A stretch of 64,000 nt of DNA from Arthrobacter sp. S41 (GTDB taxonomy: Bacteria; Actinomycetota; Actinomycetes; Actinomycetales; Micrococcaceae): the NCBI RefSeq assembly GCF_004320535.1, contig NZ_SIHY01000001.1:1240001-1304000 (forward strand). Direction: 5' to 3'. Both the position numbers and the translations under genes were made by a program. The notes beneath the pieces are model-generated. The model made no database searches and had not been told where the DNA came from. It saw only the letters and a list, made by a program, of their open reading frames with translations. Positions within the stretch are counted from its first letter, which is position 1; the number at the start of each line of letters is the position of its first letter. Shown one piece after another: positions 8,824-18,088 of the stretch.

Positions 8824-9654
8824 ATGCCTGAAGCTTCATATCGCATTGCCCGCGTCCATCCCAAGGACGCAAAAGACTCACCAATTCCAGAGCAATTCTT
8901 TGTACGAAATGACGCGGAGGACTACGACTCCCCCGAGGGTCAAAAGTGGACGATCATCGATTCGCCATTCCCGACATCACGAGCAAACCAAAACAGCGCT
9001 TCACGCGAAGGTTGGGAAATCAACGATGTCGTCTCACAAGACCAGTTTGATCTACTTGCACCCTGCGCCCCGACCAACATCTTTGGCATGGCCCATAACA
9101 CCGGTGCACCAGGCCGCGCCATTCCACCGCAGTCATTCCACAAGGCTGCCAGTTCAGTCATCGGACCGAACCAAGCAATTGAGCTAATGAGCTCCGACGC
9201 TCGCGTCGAGCCTGAAGCCGAACTGACGATTGTCATTGGCAAACCAGCAAAGAATCTAACACTGGACAATGCTCGCGAGGTTGTTCTTGGTGTAACTATC
9301 GGCAATGACGTCACGGACCGTGATGCTCAGAAAGCTGATGAACTATGGATCAGTGCCAAGAGCCCAGATACGTTCACACCACTGGGTCCATGGATTGTTG
9401 TTGGTCTAGAGGACCAAGACCTAGAAATAGGAATCGTACACAACGGCGAAGCACTAGAAACCTCGACTACGCAGAACCTCGGTTGGGGCGTCGAAGAGAT
9501 CTTGGTTTATCACAGTGAATTCTTGACCCTACAGCCTGGTGATGTCATCTTGACGGGCTTCCCTGCCACGAGCCGACGGATCGCGGCTGGCGATGAAGTC
9601 ACCTGCAAGATTCAGGGAATTGGCGAACTGACCAATCCGGTCATTGCGGTCTAA
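8824..9654 (+). CDS. Fumarylacetoacetate hydrolase (FAH) family protein
   Basis: A 276-residue protein of the FAH superfamily: divalent-metal enzymes that cleave or decarboxylate beta-diketo or 2-hydroxy-ene acids, mostly in aromatic catabolism. Visible family features are the substrate loop NIFGMAHNTG, the metal ligands in EPEAELTIVIGKPA, the segment GVTIGNDVTDRDAQ, and the late LTLQPGDVILTGFP motif, which closes the active site in this family. I prefer the ATG at 8824 over an in-frame ATG at 8668: the extra 52 residues are not family-like, and 8824 lies six bases after TACGAT (8812-8817), as at other leaderless starts here. It is transcribed alone, so the exact substrate cannot be told. Confidence 0.82.
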   Translation: MPEASYRIARVHPKDAKDSPIPEQFFVRNDAEDYDSPEGQKWTIIDSPFPTSRANQNSASREGWEINDVVSQDQFDLLAPCAPTNIFGMAHNTGAPGRAIPPQSFHKAASSVIGPNQAIELMSSDARVEPEAELTIVIGKPAKNLTLDNAREVVLGVTIGNDVTDRDAQKADELWISAKSPDTFTPLGPWIVVGLEDQDLEIGIVHNGEALETSTTQNLGWGVEEILVYHSEFLTLQPGDVILTGFPATSRRIAAGDEVTCKIQGIGELTNPVIAV

Positions 9655-9672
9655 TTGTCTTTGAACACTGAG

Positions 9673-9716
9673 AAGGGATGCCTCCAAGAATCAAAAGATT
9701 CTTGGAGGCATCCCTT
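9673..9716. terminator. Bidirectional terminator, 20-bp stem with AAAA loop
   Basis: Bases 9673-9692 pair perfectly with 9697-9716 around a four-base loop. It separates the FAH-family gene from the converging fructan operon and is followed by a short T-rich stretch. Confidence 0.85.
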
Positions 9717-9774
9717 TCTGTTCCCAGTCTTCGTCTCGTCATACTTCCCACGAGATGAATTCAAAGATCATTGG

Positions 9775-11373
9775 CTACGCGAAGCTCAGGTTGCGCACTT
9801 TGAGGTTCTTGTAGGTTGCCTTGCCGCCAGAAACAAAGAGTTTGATCCCTGAATCTGACGCTAGCGGGAACACCCGGTGTGAATGAACAATCCGTCCATC
9901 ACCGAGGAAGACTTCAACGCTGGAACGGTCTACCAAGATTCGTACCTTTACGCGTCCGTTGGACACCTTGAGCGGACTCTTGGTTTCGCTCCTATCCCCT
10001 GGGTGGAAGCTCGGCTTGCGATTCACATAAGCGAATCCACCAGCCAAGTAGAGCCCAGTGGCAACGTGACGAGTCCCGGTCTTTGCCCGACACAATTCAA
10101 AGCCAACGTTTTCCGGTGGATTGGCTGGGTCCCAGTTCAATTCACAGGTCAGTTCGTAGGCGCTGCTGGAGAATTCCAGAACCTTTTCGCCAGATACTTT
10201 TGGGCTACCGAGGCTGACCGTAGGGCCCGCCAACTGATCCAGTTCTGCCACCGGAACCGACGCGAGGTAATACCCGCTCGTGCCTGCGATCATCCTTAGC
10301 TCGCGGACAATCATGTCGTCCCCGTTGTAACCATCGGTGGCCATGCTTGGTGCGTTGTGCGGGTAATCCCAGAAGTTGTTCCAGCCAATAGCACGACGCA
10401 GTTCAGGGTTCTCGCTGCCGCCAGCGTGGTGATCTGGATAGGTCACCGCTCCATAGAAGTCGAAGCCCCAGTCCAACCATTGCGGGTCATCTTCTGTTGT
10501 GGTGAAGCTTGTTCCATCAAACTTACCGAGCCAGTAGGCATAGGTAGCAGGCAAGTCTCGCGGCTTTCCATTGGCGCTGGTACCTAGCACCCAATGCTTG
10601 GTTCCATCAGAGGCCTGGATTTGGAACAAGTCTGGGCATTCAAGGATGCCCAAAGTTGTGCGCACAAATTCGCTGGTGCGTTTCCACTGCTTCAGATTTT
10701 CAGACACATAGATTCCCAGTCGGTCACCTTCAGCATTGAGCATGACCCACCGGGAAGACTCTTCATGCCAAATAACCTTGGGATCGCGGAAAGCTTCCTT
10801 GCCCGGATTTGCTAGTACTGGTTCGGTTCCACTCGGCTGGAAGGTTCGGCCTTTATCGGTGGAGTACCAGAGGTATTGTGCTTGCTTGCTATTAGGTGCC
10901 TGAGTAACCAAGGCAATGAGCGCATTCTTCCCATAACCAGCAGTGTTGTTCTTATCAATGACGATTGAGCCTGACCAGCAGTCACCGTTCTTGCTGGCGT
11001 GCTTGCTGATTGCGACACCTTGGTCAGCGAAATTTACGTGGTCTTTGGTAGTCGTCAATCGCCAGCTGGTACCCGTTCCACCAAGGATGTAATCCTCGTT
11101 GTACAGGTAGTAATAGAGATACTCACCGTCCAAATAGATGGGACGTTGCGGATCGTTCTTCCAGTTATCAGGAACGCTGAAGTGGAAGCTGGGGCGGTAG
11201 CTCATGGCTGTGGTGGCTTTCGCTTTAGTTTCTGCCCGTGGTGCTGCCGGTGCAGCGTTGGCTACGCCTGTGCCGAGTCCGGTCAGGCCCAATGCGGTGG
11301 CCGAGGCAAGTGTGGCGACAATACTTCGCCGGGACGGACCATCATTGCTCGCGTCTGTGGTTTTAGAGGTCAA
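9775..11373 (-). CDS. Secreted glycoside hydrolase family 32 (levanase / inulinase / levan fructotransferase-like)
   Basis: A 532-residue GH32 enzyme. The N-terminus has a Tat signal (SRRSIVATLASATALGL, probable cleavage after ANA near residue 40), so it acts outside the cell. The three GH32 catalytic motifs are present: N-D-P with the nucleophile D74, FRDPKV with the transition-state stabiliser D197, and ECPDLF with acid/base E245. The first motif is written WKNDPQRP rather than the WMNDPNG of common invertases, a wording I associate with levan- or inulin-active enzymes. A C-terminal beta-sandwich follows. It is the last gene of the leftward ABC-transporter operon, overlapping the previous gene by four bases. 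I infer that it cuts fructan into short oligomers that the importer takes up; whether it is exo-acting or an anhydride-forming transferase is open. Confidence 0.85.
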   Translation of the reverse strand: MTSKTTDASNDGPSRRSIVATLASATALGLTGLGTGVANAAPAAPRAETKAKATTAMSYRPSFHFSVPDNWKNDPQRPIYLDGEYLYYYLYNEDYILGGTGTSWRLTTTKDHVNFADQGVAISKHASKNGDCWSGSIVIDKNNTAGYGKNALIALVTQAPNSKQAQYLWYSTDKGRTFQPSGTEPVLANPGKEAFRDPKVIWHEESSRWVMLNAEGDRLGIYVSENLKQWKRTSEFVRTTLGILECPDLFQIQASDGTKHWVLGTSANGKPRDLPATYAYWLGKFDGTSFTTTEDDPQWLDWGFDFYGAVTYPDHHAGGSENPELRRAIGWNNFWDYPHNAPSMATDGYNGDDMIVRELRMIAGTSGYYLASVPVAELDQLAGPTVSLGSPKVSGEKVLEFSSSAYELTCELNWDPANPPENVGFELCRAKTGTRHVATGLYLAGGFAYVNRKPSFHPGDRSETKSPLKVSNGRVKVRILVDRSSVEVFLGDGRIVHSHRVFPLASDSGIKLFVSGGKATYKNLKVRNLSFA

Positions 11374-12320
11374 TTCATCTCGCTTTCCTCGGCCAGCACC
11401 CAGTGCTGGTTAGCTTCATCGATCATGTGTTTTTTGAGGTTGGCACCGGTTGACCAGCGCTGAATTTTTTCACGCAGGGCAGCACGCTTAGTTGCGTCCT
11501 GGGTGCTGTTACGGTCTGGGTTCGGCACGGCACCAACGAGTAGCTGAGTGTACGGATGTCGTGGGTTATCGAGCAGTTGCACTGACTCCCCCGACTCAAC
11601 AATGCGTCCTTCATTCAGTACCGCGATACGGTCCGAAAGATAACGTGCAGACGCCAGGTCGTGGGTGACGTAGAGGATGCTGATTCCATGCTCATCGCGC
11701 AGCTTATGGAGCAGGTTCAGAACACCAATGCGTACCGAAACGTCCAACATCGATGTTGGCTCATCAGCCAAGATGACACTTGGCTTAGCTGCCAACACAC
11801 GTGCGATGGCAATACGCTGACGTTGCCCACCGGACAGCTCATGGGGGAAGGAAGAAAGCACCTCAGGGTTCAAACCCACAGTGCTCACCAACCTGGCCAT
11901 TTCATTGCGCTTGGATCTGATCTCGGGTTGGTGCAAAGCCAACGCGCGTTCAAGGATGTGCTCAACTCGGAAGGTTGGGTTCAGCGACCCAAAGGGATCT
12001 TGGAAGACCATCTGGACATCGCTGCGGTACTTACGTGCTGCAGCTCCTTTCAGGCCGGCAATTTCTTTGCCGTTAACCAGGACCTCACCGGAATCAGGAG
12101 TCTCAAGTAGCGCCAAGCAACGGGCTAGCGTGGATTTTCCTGAGCCAGACTCCCCTACCAGCGCAACAATTTCTCCGCGCTGAATCTCAAGATCAATATC
12201 CCTGAGCGCAGGAATCCTCTTGCGCTTGAGCAGTGAAGAGCTGCTGTAGGACTTGCTCATTGAGCGAATAAAAACGGCCGGACCTGTGGTGGAGGTCTGA
12301 GGCGTTGCAGTTGAAGTCAT
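11370..12320 (-). CDS. ABC transporter ATP-binding protein, OppF/DppF-like
   Basis: A 316-residue ATPase of the oligopeptide/oligosaccharide importer group. It has Walker A GESGSGKST, signature LSGGQRQRIAIARVLA, and Walker B SVILADEPTSMLD. The C-terminal part carries the PYTQLLVGAVPNP element typical of the Opp/Dpp ATPase tail. It overlaps both neighbours by four bases, so it is translationally coupled within the five-gene transporter set. It should pair with the 12317-13234 ATPase to power uptake. Although the family is best known for peptides, the flanking GH32 enzyme and LacI regulator point to fructo-oligosaccharides. Confidence 0.9.
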   Translation of the reverse strand: MTSTATPQTSTTGPAVFIRSMSKSYSSSSLLKRKRIPALRDIDLEIQRGEIVALVGESGSGKSTLARCLALLETPDSGEVLVNGKEIAGLKGAAARKYRSDVQMVFQDPFGSLNPTFRVEHILERALALHQPEIRSKRNEMARLVSTVGLNPEVLSSFPHELSGGQRQRIAIARVLAAKPSVILADEPTSMLDVSVRIGVLNLLHKLRDEHGISILYVTHDLASARYLSDRIAVLNEGRIVESGESVQLLDNPRHPYTQLLVGAVPNPDRNSTQDATKRAALREKIQRWSTGANLKKHMIDEANQHWVLAEESEMN

Positions 12321-13234
12321 GACAGTTCTCCTTGCGACAGCGCTGGCTGATTAGTCGGAGCCACCCAATGTCCCTGACTGATTTCTTCAAGGTCCTGAAT
12401 GTCAGTAAATTTTGTTCCCTCTGCCAGGCCGGTAAGTTTCACCCGTGGCCCATGAAGTGGAGGGAATGCTCCGAGCAACGCTTGGGTGTAGGGGTGGCTT
12501 GAGTCGTCGCGCAGAACTTCTGATGGAGCCATTTCAACAATGCGACCGCCATACATGATGCCGATACGGTTGGAGAGCTCAAGCATCAATGACATGTCAT
12601 GGGTGATGAAGAGAATGGCAAATCCGAGCTCGGTTTGCAGTTCACGAATCTGCTCCAAGATTTCCTGCTGAACCACCACATCTAGTGCCGTGGTTGGTTC
12701 ATCAAGGATTAACAACCGTGGGTTCAACGCACAAGCCATAGCAATGACAATGCGTTGACGTTGTCCGCCAGAAAGCTGATGTGGGTAAGCACGCAAACGT
12801 GCCGGATCAATGCGCACCATCTGCAACAGTTCTTTGGCGCGACTCAGTGCCTCGGCACGACTGCCACCGCGATGTGTACGAATCACGTCAACAAACTGCT
12901 CACCAATGCGAGTGACCGGGTTGAGCGAGTTCATGGCGGATTGGAACACCATAGCTACGTTGTTCCAACGCCATGCTCGCAAGGATGCTTCGTCCATGCC
13001 CAGCACGTCTTTGCCATCAAAGAGAATCTTGCCGTTGGTGATGCGTGCCGGATCCTTGAGTAGTCTCATGATCGAGTTGGCGATAGTGGACTTGCCACAG
13101 CCGGACTCGCCAGCCAAACCAAAGATTTCACCTGAGTTGATGGTGAAGCTGACTCGGTCCGCTCCACGTACAGCGCGTTCATCACTCACGTATTCAACGG
13201 TCAGGTCCTGGACTTCCAATACCGGGACGCTCAT
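12317..13234 (-). CDS. ABC transporter ATP-binding protein, OppD/DppD-like
   Basis: A 305-residue ATPase with Walker A GESGCGKST, signature LSGGQRQRIVIAMACALN, Walker B LLILDEPTTALD, and the OppD-type tail SHPYTQALLGAFPPLHGPR. This tail in related ATPases can bind an iron-sulfur cluster through several cysteines, but I see no such cysteine set here. Four-base overlaps join it to the permease gene upstream and to the second ATPase gene downstream. It forms the other half of the cytoplasmic ATPase dimer of this importer. Confidence 0.9.
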   Translation of the reverse strand: MSVPVLEVQDLTVEYVSDERAVRGADRVSFTINSGEIFGLAGESGCGKSTIANSIMRLLKDPARITNGKILFDGKDVLGMDEASLRAWRWNNVAMVFQSAMNSLNPVTRIGEQFVDVIRTHRGGSRAEALSRAKELLQMVRIDPARLRAYPHQLSGGQRQRIVIAMACALNPRLLILDEPTTALDVVVQQEILEQIRELQTELGFAILFITHDMSLMLELSNRIGIMYGGRIVEMAPSEVLRDDSSHPYTQALLGAFPPLHGPRVKLTGLAEGTKFTDIQDLEEISQGHWVAPTNQPALSQGELS

Positions 13235-14205
13235 TTTTCTTCCTTTCGCACCACGGTGGTTGCCGCGGTGCTCTTTGTTGCATGCTTTGGTCGGCGCAGG
13301 CGTGGGTTGGTGATTTCATCAACTGCGTAGTTGCACAGGGCCAAGGCGAAGGCAACCAATGCGATGGCCAGACCCGACGGTACAAAGATCCACCATTGAC
13401 CCAGCATCAGCGAGCCATCACTGGTGGCCCAGAACAGGTTGGTACCCCACGAAATTGTGTTCACGTCCCCTAGACCCAGGAATTCAAGGCCAGCCTGGGC
13501 ACCGATGGAACCGATGATGCAGCCCAGCAAGGTGGTCATAACCACCGATGCCATATTCGGAAGAATTTCGCGCACCATAATGCGCAGTGGGCGTTCGCCC
13601 GAGACCAGCGCTGCGGCGACGTAGTCTTTGCCTCGGATGGACATGGCTTGTGAGCGCATCACACGTGCACTGCCTGCCCAGCCGGTAATCACCAATACAA
13701 CAATGACCGTTCCAAGACCTGGCGGCATGAAGGCTGCCAGGATCACTAGCAAAGGAAGGCCAGGAACCAACAGGAACACGTTGGTAACCAAGGACAGTAC
13801 TTCGTCTAGGCCGCGCCCAAAGTAGGCACCGCTCAAACCAACTAGGACGCCAACCACGGTAGAGAAGATGCCTGCGGCAAAACCGACAAAGAGTGAGGAA
13901 CGTGCGCCCCACAGCGTCAGCCCCAAAACATCCTGTCCCTTGGTGGTGGTACCCAACCAGTGCTGCAGACTTGGGGTGCTTGCACCGGCAGAGGTAATAC
14001 GTGCTGGGTCACCCGGGAATAGCACCGGGGCTAGCAGCGCCAAGACGATGAAGACAACGATGATGCTCAGCCCGGCGACTGCTTTGCCGTTGCGTAGCAA
14101 GGTGCGCAACAGGCGGGTAGCGCTCACACGCGCTCTGTTGGCTGCGCTTTCGTCCGTGGGCTCTTCAGCTATCAGGGTTTGGGGATCTGTGACATTCTGA
14201 CTCAT
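13231..14205 (-). CDS. ABC transporter permease, DppC/OppC-like
   Basis: A 324-residue inner-membrane permease with about six hydrophobic helices. The N-terminus is longer than usual and begins with a charged cytoplasmic tail, then the OppC_N-type helix. The EAA coupling loop region (VRSQAMSIRGKDYVAAAL, near residue 200) contacts the ATPases. It starts five bases after the stop of the first permease gene and overlaps the next ATPase gene by four bases. Together with the 14211-15188 permease it forms the heterodimeric channel. Confidence 0.9.
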   Translation of the reverse strand: MSQNVTDPQTLIAEEPTDESAANRARVSATRLLRTLLRNGKAVAGLSIIVVFIVLALLAPVLFPGDPARITSAGASTPSLQHWLGTTTKGQDVLGLTLWGARSSLFVGFAAGIFSTVVGVLVGLSGAYFGRGLDEVLSLVTNVFLLVPGLPLLVILAAFMPPGLGTVIVVLVITGWAGSARVMRSQAMSIRGKDYVAAALVSGERPLRIMVREILPNMASVVMTTLLGCIIGSIGAQAGLEFLGLGDVNTISWGTNLFWATSDGSLMLGQWWIFVPSGLAIALVAFALALCNYAVDEITNPRLRRPKHATKSTAATTVVRKEEK

Positions 14206-14210
14206 GATGT

Positions 14211-15188
14211 TCAGCCCTTCCGCACGCGAGGGTCTAGTCGGACGTAGACCAGGTCTACGAGGAAGTTTGCAATCAGCACTGCGGCGGTAATGGTCAAGAA
14301 CATGCCCTGCATCAGTGGGTAGTCAAGGCCTTGAACTGCACCAAGTAGCTGGTAGCCAACACCTGGGTAGGCAAACACCACTTCCGTGAGCAGTGCGCCA
14401 CCGACAATAAATCCAATACTCATGCCCATGCTGGTCACCGAAGGCAGCATCGCGTTGCGTGCTGCGTAGTTCAGCATGATGCGGTGTGGACGAAGGCCCT
14501 TAGCCTCAGCCATCAAAATGTAATCTTCAGAGTTGGTGGCAATCATGGTGTTGCGCATTCCCAACATCCAACCGCCTAGCGAAACCAACACGATGGTCAG
14601 CGCTGGCAAGATCAGGTGGGCTGCCACGTCCAAGATGAATACAAGGTTGAAGCCGGGGACCAATCCTACGGAGAAGGCGTGGCGCATCGGAGCTACGCCC
14701 ATATTGATGCCAAAGATGTACAGCGCACCCATGGCTAGCCAGAAGTACGGGAATGAGCCGATGAAAACCAACAGCGGTGGAGCCACCGAGTCCAAGAATC
14801 CGCCACGACGCCAGGCTGCAAGGATGCCCAGCAGGTTGCCAAGGATCACCGCGATAATCAAAGACGTCAACCCAAGCAACAAGGTCCATGGCAGCTGCGA
14901 GGCGATAACCTCAGAGACCGGAGTGGGGAAACGGGAAATCGACATCCCAAAATCACCGGTGAGGATACGGCCAAGGTAGGCAAAGTATTCAGGGATGATT
15001 GGTCCGCCATCTACGCCCATCAAGGTGCGTAGTGCTTCGACCTGTTGAGGTTCGAGTCGTTGCTGCGAACGAGAAAGCATGCGGGTGACGGGGTCACCTG
15101 GCATCAGTCGTGGCAGCAGAAAGTTTAGGGTGATTGACGCCCAGAAGGCTAAAAGATAAAAGCCTAGGCGTCGTAAGAGGAAACTCAT
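14211..15188 (-). CDS. ABC transporter permease, DppB/OppB-like
   Basis: A 325-residue permease. It begins with the DppB signature (MSFLLRRLGFYLLAFW, then LMPGDPVTRML), has about six transmembrane helices and carries the EAA loop near ILMAEAKGLRPHRIML. The ATG at 15188 is preceded by AAGGA at a suitable distance. A 14-bp hairpin separates it from the solute-binding protein gene upstream. The family assignment is firm; the cargo is inferred from the fructan context. Confidence 0.9.
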   Translation of the reverse strand: MSFLLRRLGFYLLAFWASITLNFLLPRLMPGDPVTRMLSRSQQRLEPQQVEALRTLMGVDGGPIIPEYFAYLGRILTGDFGMSISRFPTPVSEVIASQLPWTLLLGLTSLIIAVILGNLLGILAAWRRGGFLDSVAPPLLVFIGSFPYFWLAMGALYIFGINMGVAPMRHAFSVGLVPGFNLVFILDVAAHLILPALTIVLVSLGGWMLGMRNTMIATNSEDYILMAEAKGLRPHRIMLNYAARNAMLPSVTSMGMSIGFIVGGALLTEVVFAYPGVGYQLLGAVQGLDYPLMQGMFLTITAAVLIANFLVDLVYVRLDPRVRKG

Positions 15189-15216
15189 GGTGTGTGTCCT
15201 TGACTAAGGATCGCAA

Positions 15217-15247
15217 CGTAGTGGGCGGATAGAATCCGCCCACTACG
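15217..15247 (-). terminator. Hairpin between the binding-protein and permease genes
   Basis: Bases 15217-15230 and 15234-15247 form a perfect 14-bp stem with a three-base loop. No U-tract follows on the minus strand. This is the usual place for a partial terminator or RNA-stabilising hairpin that lets the binding protein be made in excess over the membrane parts. Confidence 0.6.
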
Positions 15248-15261
15248 GAAGGGAATTGTTG

Positions 15262-16938
15262 CTAGTTCGCTGGCTCTAGGCTGGTGAGCACCAAAACAGT
15301 GGTTGGTGCGCGATTGCTCAGGGTTGCGTAAGGGTTTTCTTCGGTTGGCCAACCAACGAAGTTCTCGGTGGTGTAGGCGCCCCACTCTGGGCCGGCAAAT
15401 AGCGGTACTACTGGTGCCAGTTCGCTGTAGCGTGCCTGCAGGTCATTAACAATCTGCTTCTGTTCACCTTCATCGCTGGTAGCAACAAAGTTGTTCAGCA
15501 GCTCATCTGCCTTCTTGTCGCTGAAGCGGTGGTAGTTATCAAAGGTCTGCTTGCCTACAGGCTTCACGTTCTGGCTACCCATGAGGTTCAGGTAGTACTG
15601 GTACGGGGTCGGTGCGTTGGCGGTCCACACGATGCCGGTATCAAATTCACCGGTCTCATATCCTGCCGTGACCGAAGCCCAGTCAGGAGAATCAACGGTG
15701 GCCTTGACGCCCACGTCCTGGAGGTTCTGCGCAATGATGTTTGCTACTGACAGCCAGTCGGTTGAGCTTGAGCCCACCGAGATATCAAAAGCGAATGGCT
15801 TGCCATCTGGGGTGGTGCGCTGACCCTTAGCGTTTTCCTTGTAGCCAGCTTCATCAAGAAGCTTCTTGGCACCTTCAACATCGCGCTTGGTCCAGTCGCA
15901 CTTCTCCACTACCGAGGCATCACGCCACTTGTCGTAGTTGCCGGACAGACCGGTGCAGTCGGCAGGCTTGGCGTAGCCGGACATACCGACCTTGGTAACC
16001 TGGTCGCGGTCAACAGCCATGCTCAGTGCTTTACGCACACGAACATCCGAGAAATCTTCCTTGGTGGTGTTCAGCTGCCAGTTGATTTCTGAACCGGTGG
16101 TTGGGAACCAGAAGTGACGGTGCTCAGGATCCTTATCCACGTAAGTGGACTGGATATCTGGCATGTAGGTCTGGGTCCAGTCAACGTCACCGGAGATAGC
16201 GGCCAAGTTGGCACCATCGTTTCCGGCGAAGGCCAGCATGCGGATGCCACCAAGCTTCTGCTTGTCTGCTTGCCAGTAGTTCGGGTTCTTGCCCAACTCG
16301 AAGGACTGTGCCTGGAAGTTGGCCACCTCGGTGTAAGGACCGGTGCCTACAGGCTTCGGGTTCTCTTCATTGCCTGGCTTCTTAAACTTGGACCAGATAT
16401 GGGCCGGGACAATAACCTGCTGGCCCAGTTCATAGAGGGCCGGGGTGTACGCCTTGCTGAAGATGAATTCTACGGTGGAATCATCCGGAGTCTTGATTGA
16501 CTTCAGGTAGTCATATCCGCCAAGAATCTTCTTCTGCAGTTCTACCGAAAGCTTGACGTCCTTAGAAGTCAGCTTGGTGCCATCAGAGAACTTAACGTCA
16601 TCTCGAAGGTTGAAGGTCAGTGACTTTCCGTCTTTACCAACTACCCAATCTGTGGCTAGCCAAGGCACAGTGTCGCCGCCTGCTGGGTTGTAAACCAGCA
16701 TGGATTCATAGATGGACTGACCGGTCATTGGCGCAGCATTTGGTGAGAATGGGTTGAAGTTTCGGGAGAAAGTTCCCATATCTTCACGCGGAATGGTGAG
16801 GAACGCAGCGCTTGCTGATCCGTTGCTTCCTTCAGTCCCGCCAGGATTAGATGCGACGCATCCGCTCAAGGCGAGTGCACCGACTACGGCGGTCGCTGCC
16901 GCGGCGAGGTGCGCCCGGCGTAGGTATTTGATTATCAT
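15262..16938 (-). CDS. Extracellular solute-binding protein family 5, lipoprotein
   Basis: A 558-residue substrate-binding lipoprotein of the DppA/OppA family. The signal peptide ends in the lipobox LSGC, with the lipidated cysteine at residue 27. The SBP_bac_5 fold is recognisable from the segments GQSIYESMLVYNPAGGD, WLATDWVVGKDGKSLTFNL, GTGPYTEV and ADVRVRKALSMAVDR-like text near residue 300. It captures the ligand outside the membrane and passes it to the two permeases downstream. The ATG at 16938 has a GAGGAA site just upstream. It lies 44 bases after the LacI gene, so the two are probably on one transcript. The ligand is probably a fructo-oligosaccharide, by context only. Confidence 0.9.
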   Translation of the reverse strand: MIIKYLRRAHLAAAATAVVGALALSGCVASNPGGTEGSNGSASAAFLTIPREDMGTFSRNFNPFSPNAAPMTGQSIYESMLVYNPAGGDTVPWLATDWVVGKDGKSLTFNLRDDVKFSDGTKLTSKDVKLSVELQKKILGGYDYLKSIKTPDDSTVEFIFSKAYTPALYELGQQVIVPAHIWSKFKKPGNEENPKPVGTGPYTEVANFQAQSFELGKNPNYWQADKQKLGGIRMLAFAGNDGANLAAISGDVDWTQTYMPDIQSTYVDKDPEHRHFWFPTTGSEINWQLNTTKEDFSDVRVRKALSMAVDRDQVTKVGMSGYAKPADCTGLSGNYDKWRDASVVEKCDWTKRDVEGAKKLLDEAGYKENAKGQRTTPDGKPFAFDISVGSSSTDWLSVANIIAQNLQDVGVKATVDSPDWASVTAGYETGEFDTGIVWTANAPTPYQYYLNLMGSQNVKPVGKQTFDNYHRFSDKKADELLNNFVATSDEGEQKQIVNDLQARYSELAPVVPLFAGPEWGAYTTENFVGWPTEENPYATLSNRAPTTVLVLTSLEPAN

Positions 16939-16982
16939 TGAAGTTCCTCATCCATTCATGTGATGTGTAGCGGAGGGGAAGC

Positions 16983-18008
16983 TCATCTTTGGCCGTGCAA
17001 GGCCACAGATGAACGAATGCGTGGAGGGCAGCCGATGGTAATTTGGCGATTCTCAATCGGTGAGCCCTCTACCATTTGGTTTAGTAGTGATACTCCAGCC
17101 AAGCCCATTTCTTCAAAGGGCAAAGCGATGGTTGTCAGTTTTGGTCGCATATGCGGAGCCAGAATTTCTTGATCATCAAAGCCGACGATTGAAATGTCTT
17201 CTCCCACACGCAAACCGAGTTCTTTGATTGCGTCATAGGCGCCCATGGCGATCCGGTCATTTCCGCAGAAAATAGCGGAGGGCGGATCAGGTTGGCTTAG
17301 TAACGTTTGTGTCCCGTGATATCCGCTGTCTGCCGTACCGTCACCGGGGACGATTTTTGAATCGTCTTGTTCTATCCCATGTTCACGCAGAGCCTGCTTC
17401 ATACCGGTTTGGCGCCCGATTTGTGCAGGGATTCCTGTGGCAACGGTGATGTGCCCAATGTTGGTGTGTCCGGCGTTAGCGAGAATTTCAGCGGCGACAT
17501 AACCGCCTCCGATTTCATCCGGGACAACTGACGGAAATTCTCCATCAGCGTCAAAGCAATTAACCAGAACACACGGAACTGCTCTTGCGTTGGCCGGCAC
17601 TGTTATTTCTCGGTGCCAGGTGGTTGCAATGATCAGTCCGCCGACTTGTTGTTCAAGTAGCTTCTCCACCGCACGGTGATCCATTCCCGGTTCCGCGTCG
17701 CTTGGTGCAACGAGGAGAAAATTGCCGTCTTCCCATGCTGCCTGCTGTGCTCCTTTGATCACGTCAGTAGCAAAGGGAGAGGTGGCGATTTCGGTAACCA
17801 GACCGAACCATGAGCTGCGTTTGCTGGCCAGGGTCCGTGCGGCTGCGTTGGGGCGGTAGCCCAGGTCGCGTGCCGCCTGGTTGATTCTTTCTCTTGTGGA
17901 TTCGGGGATGCTCGATTCCATCCGACCATTGAGTACAAATGACACCGTTGTTCGGCTGACTCCGGCCGCTTTGGCGACATCGGCCATGGTGACGGATTGC
18001 TGAGACAT
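16983..18008 (-). CDS. LacI-family regulator of the fructan uptake operon
   Basis: A 341-residue LacI-type repressor. The N-terminal helix-turn-helix is VTMADVAKAAGVSRTTVSFVL (about residues 6-26), with a hinge helix at YRPNAAARTLASKR, then a periplasmic-binding-protein-like sensor domain with the IFCGNDRIAMGAYDAIKELG signature. The ATG at 18008 has a strong GGAGGGG site. It is the first gene of the leftward operon and probably controls itself and the transporter through the perfect palindrome at 18073-18088. The inducer is probably a fructan fragment, inferred from neighbours. Confidence 0.9.
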   Translation of the reverse strand: MSQQSVTMADVAKAAGVSRTTVSFVLNGRMESSIPESTRERINQAARDLGYRPNAAARTLASKRSSWFGLVTEIATSPFATDVIKGAQQAAWEDGNFLLVAPSDAEPGMDHRAVEKLLEQQVGGLIIATTWHREITVPANARAVPCVLVNCFDADGEFPSVVPDEIGGGYVAAEILANAGHTNIGHITVATGIPAQIGRQTGMKQALREHGIEQDDSKIVPGDGTADSGYHGTQTLLSQPDPPSAIFCGNDRIAMGAYDAIKELGLRVGEDISIVGFDDQEILAPHMRPKLTTIALPFEEMGLAGVSLLNQMVEGSPIENRQITIGCPPRIRSSVALHGQR

Positions 18009-18072
18009 GTCCCCTCCTCCCCTTTGAGATCAGTGCGTTTTCTGCCATGTAAACGATTTGCTAACACGATTC

Positions 18073-18088
18073 AGTAACGCGCGTTACT
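18073..18088. promoter_or_regulatory. Perfect 16-bp palindrome, probable LacI operator
   Basis: AGTAACGCGCGTTACT is a perfect palindrome with a central CG, the hallmark of LacI-family operators. It lies 65 bases upstream of the LacI start codon at 18008. It differs clearly from the palindrome in front of the second fructan unit. Confidence 0.7.
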
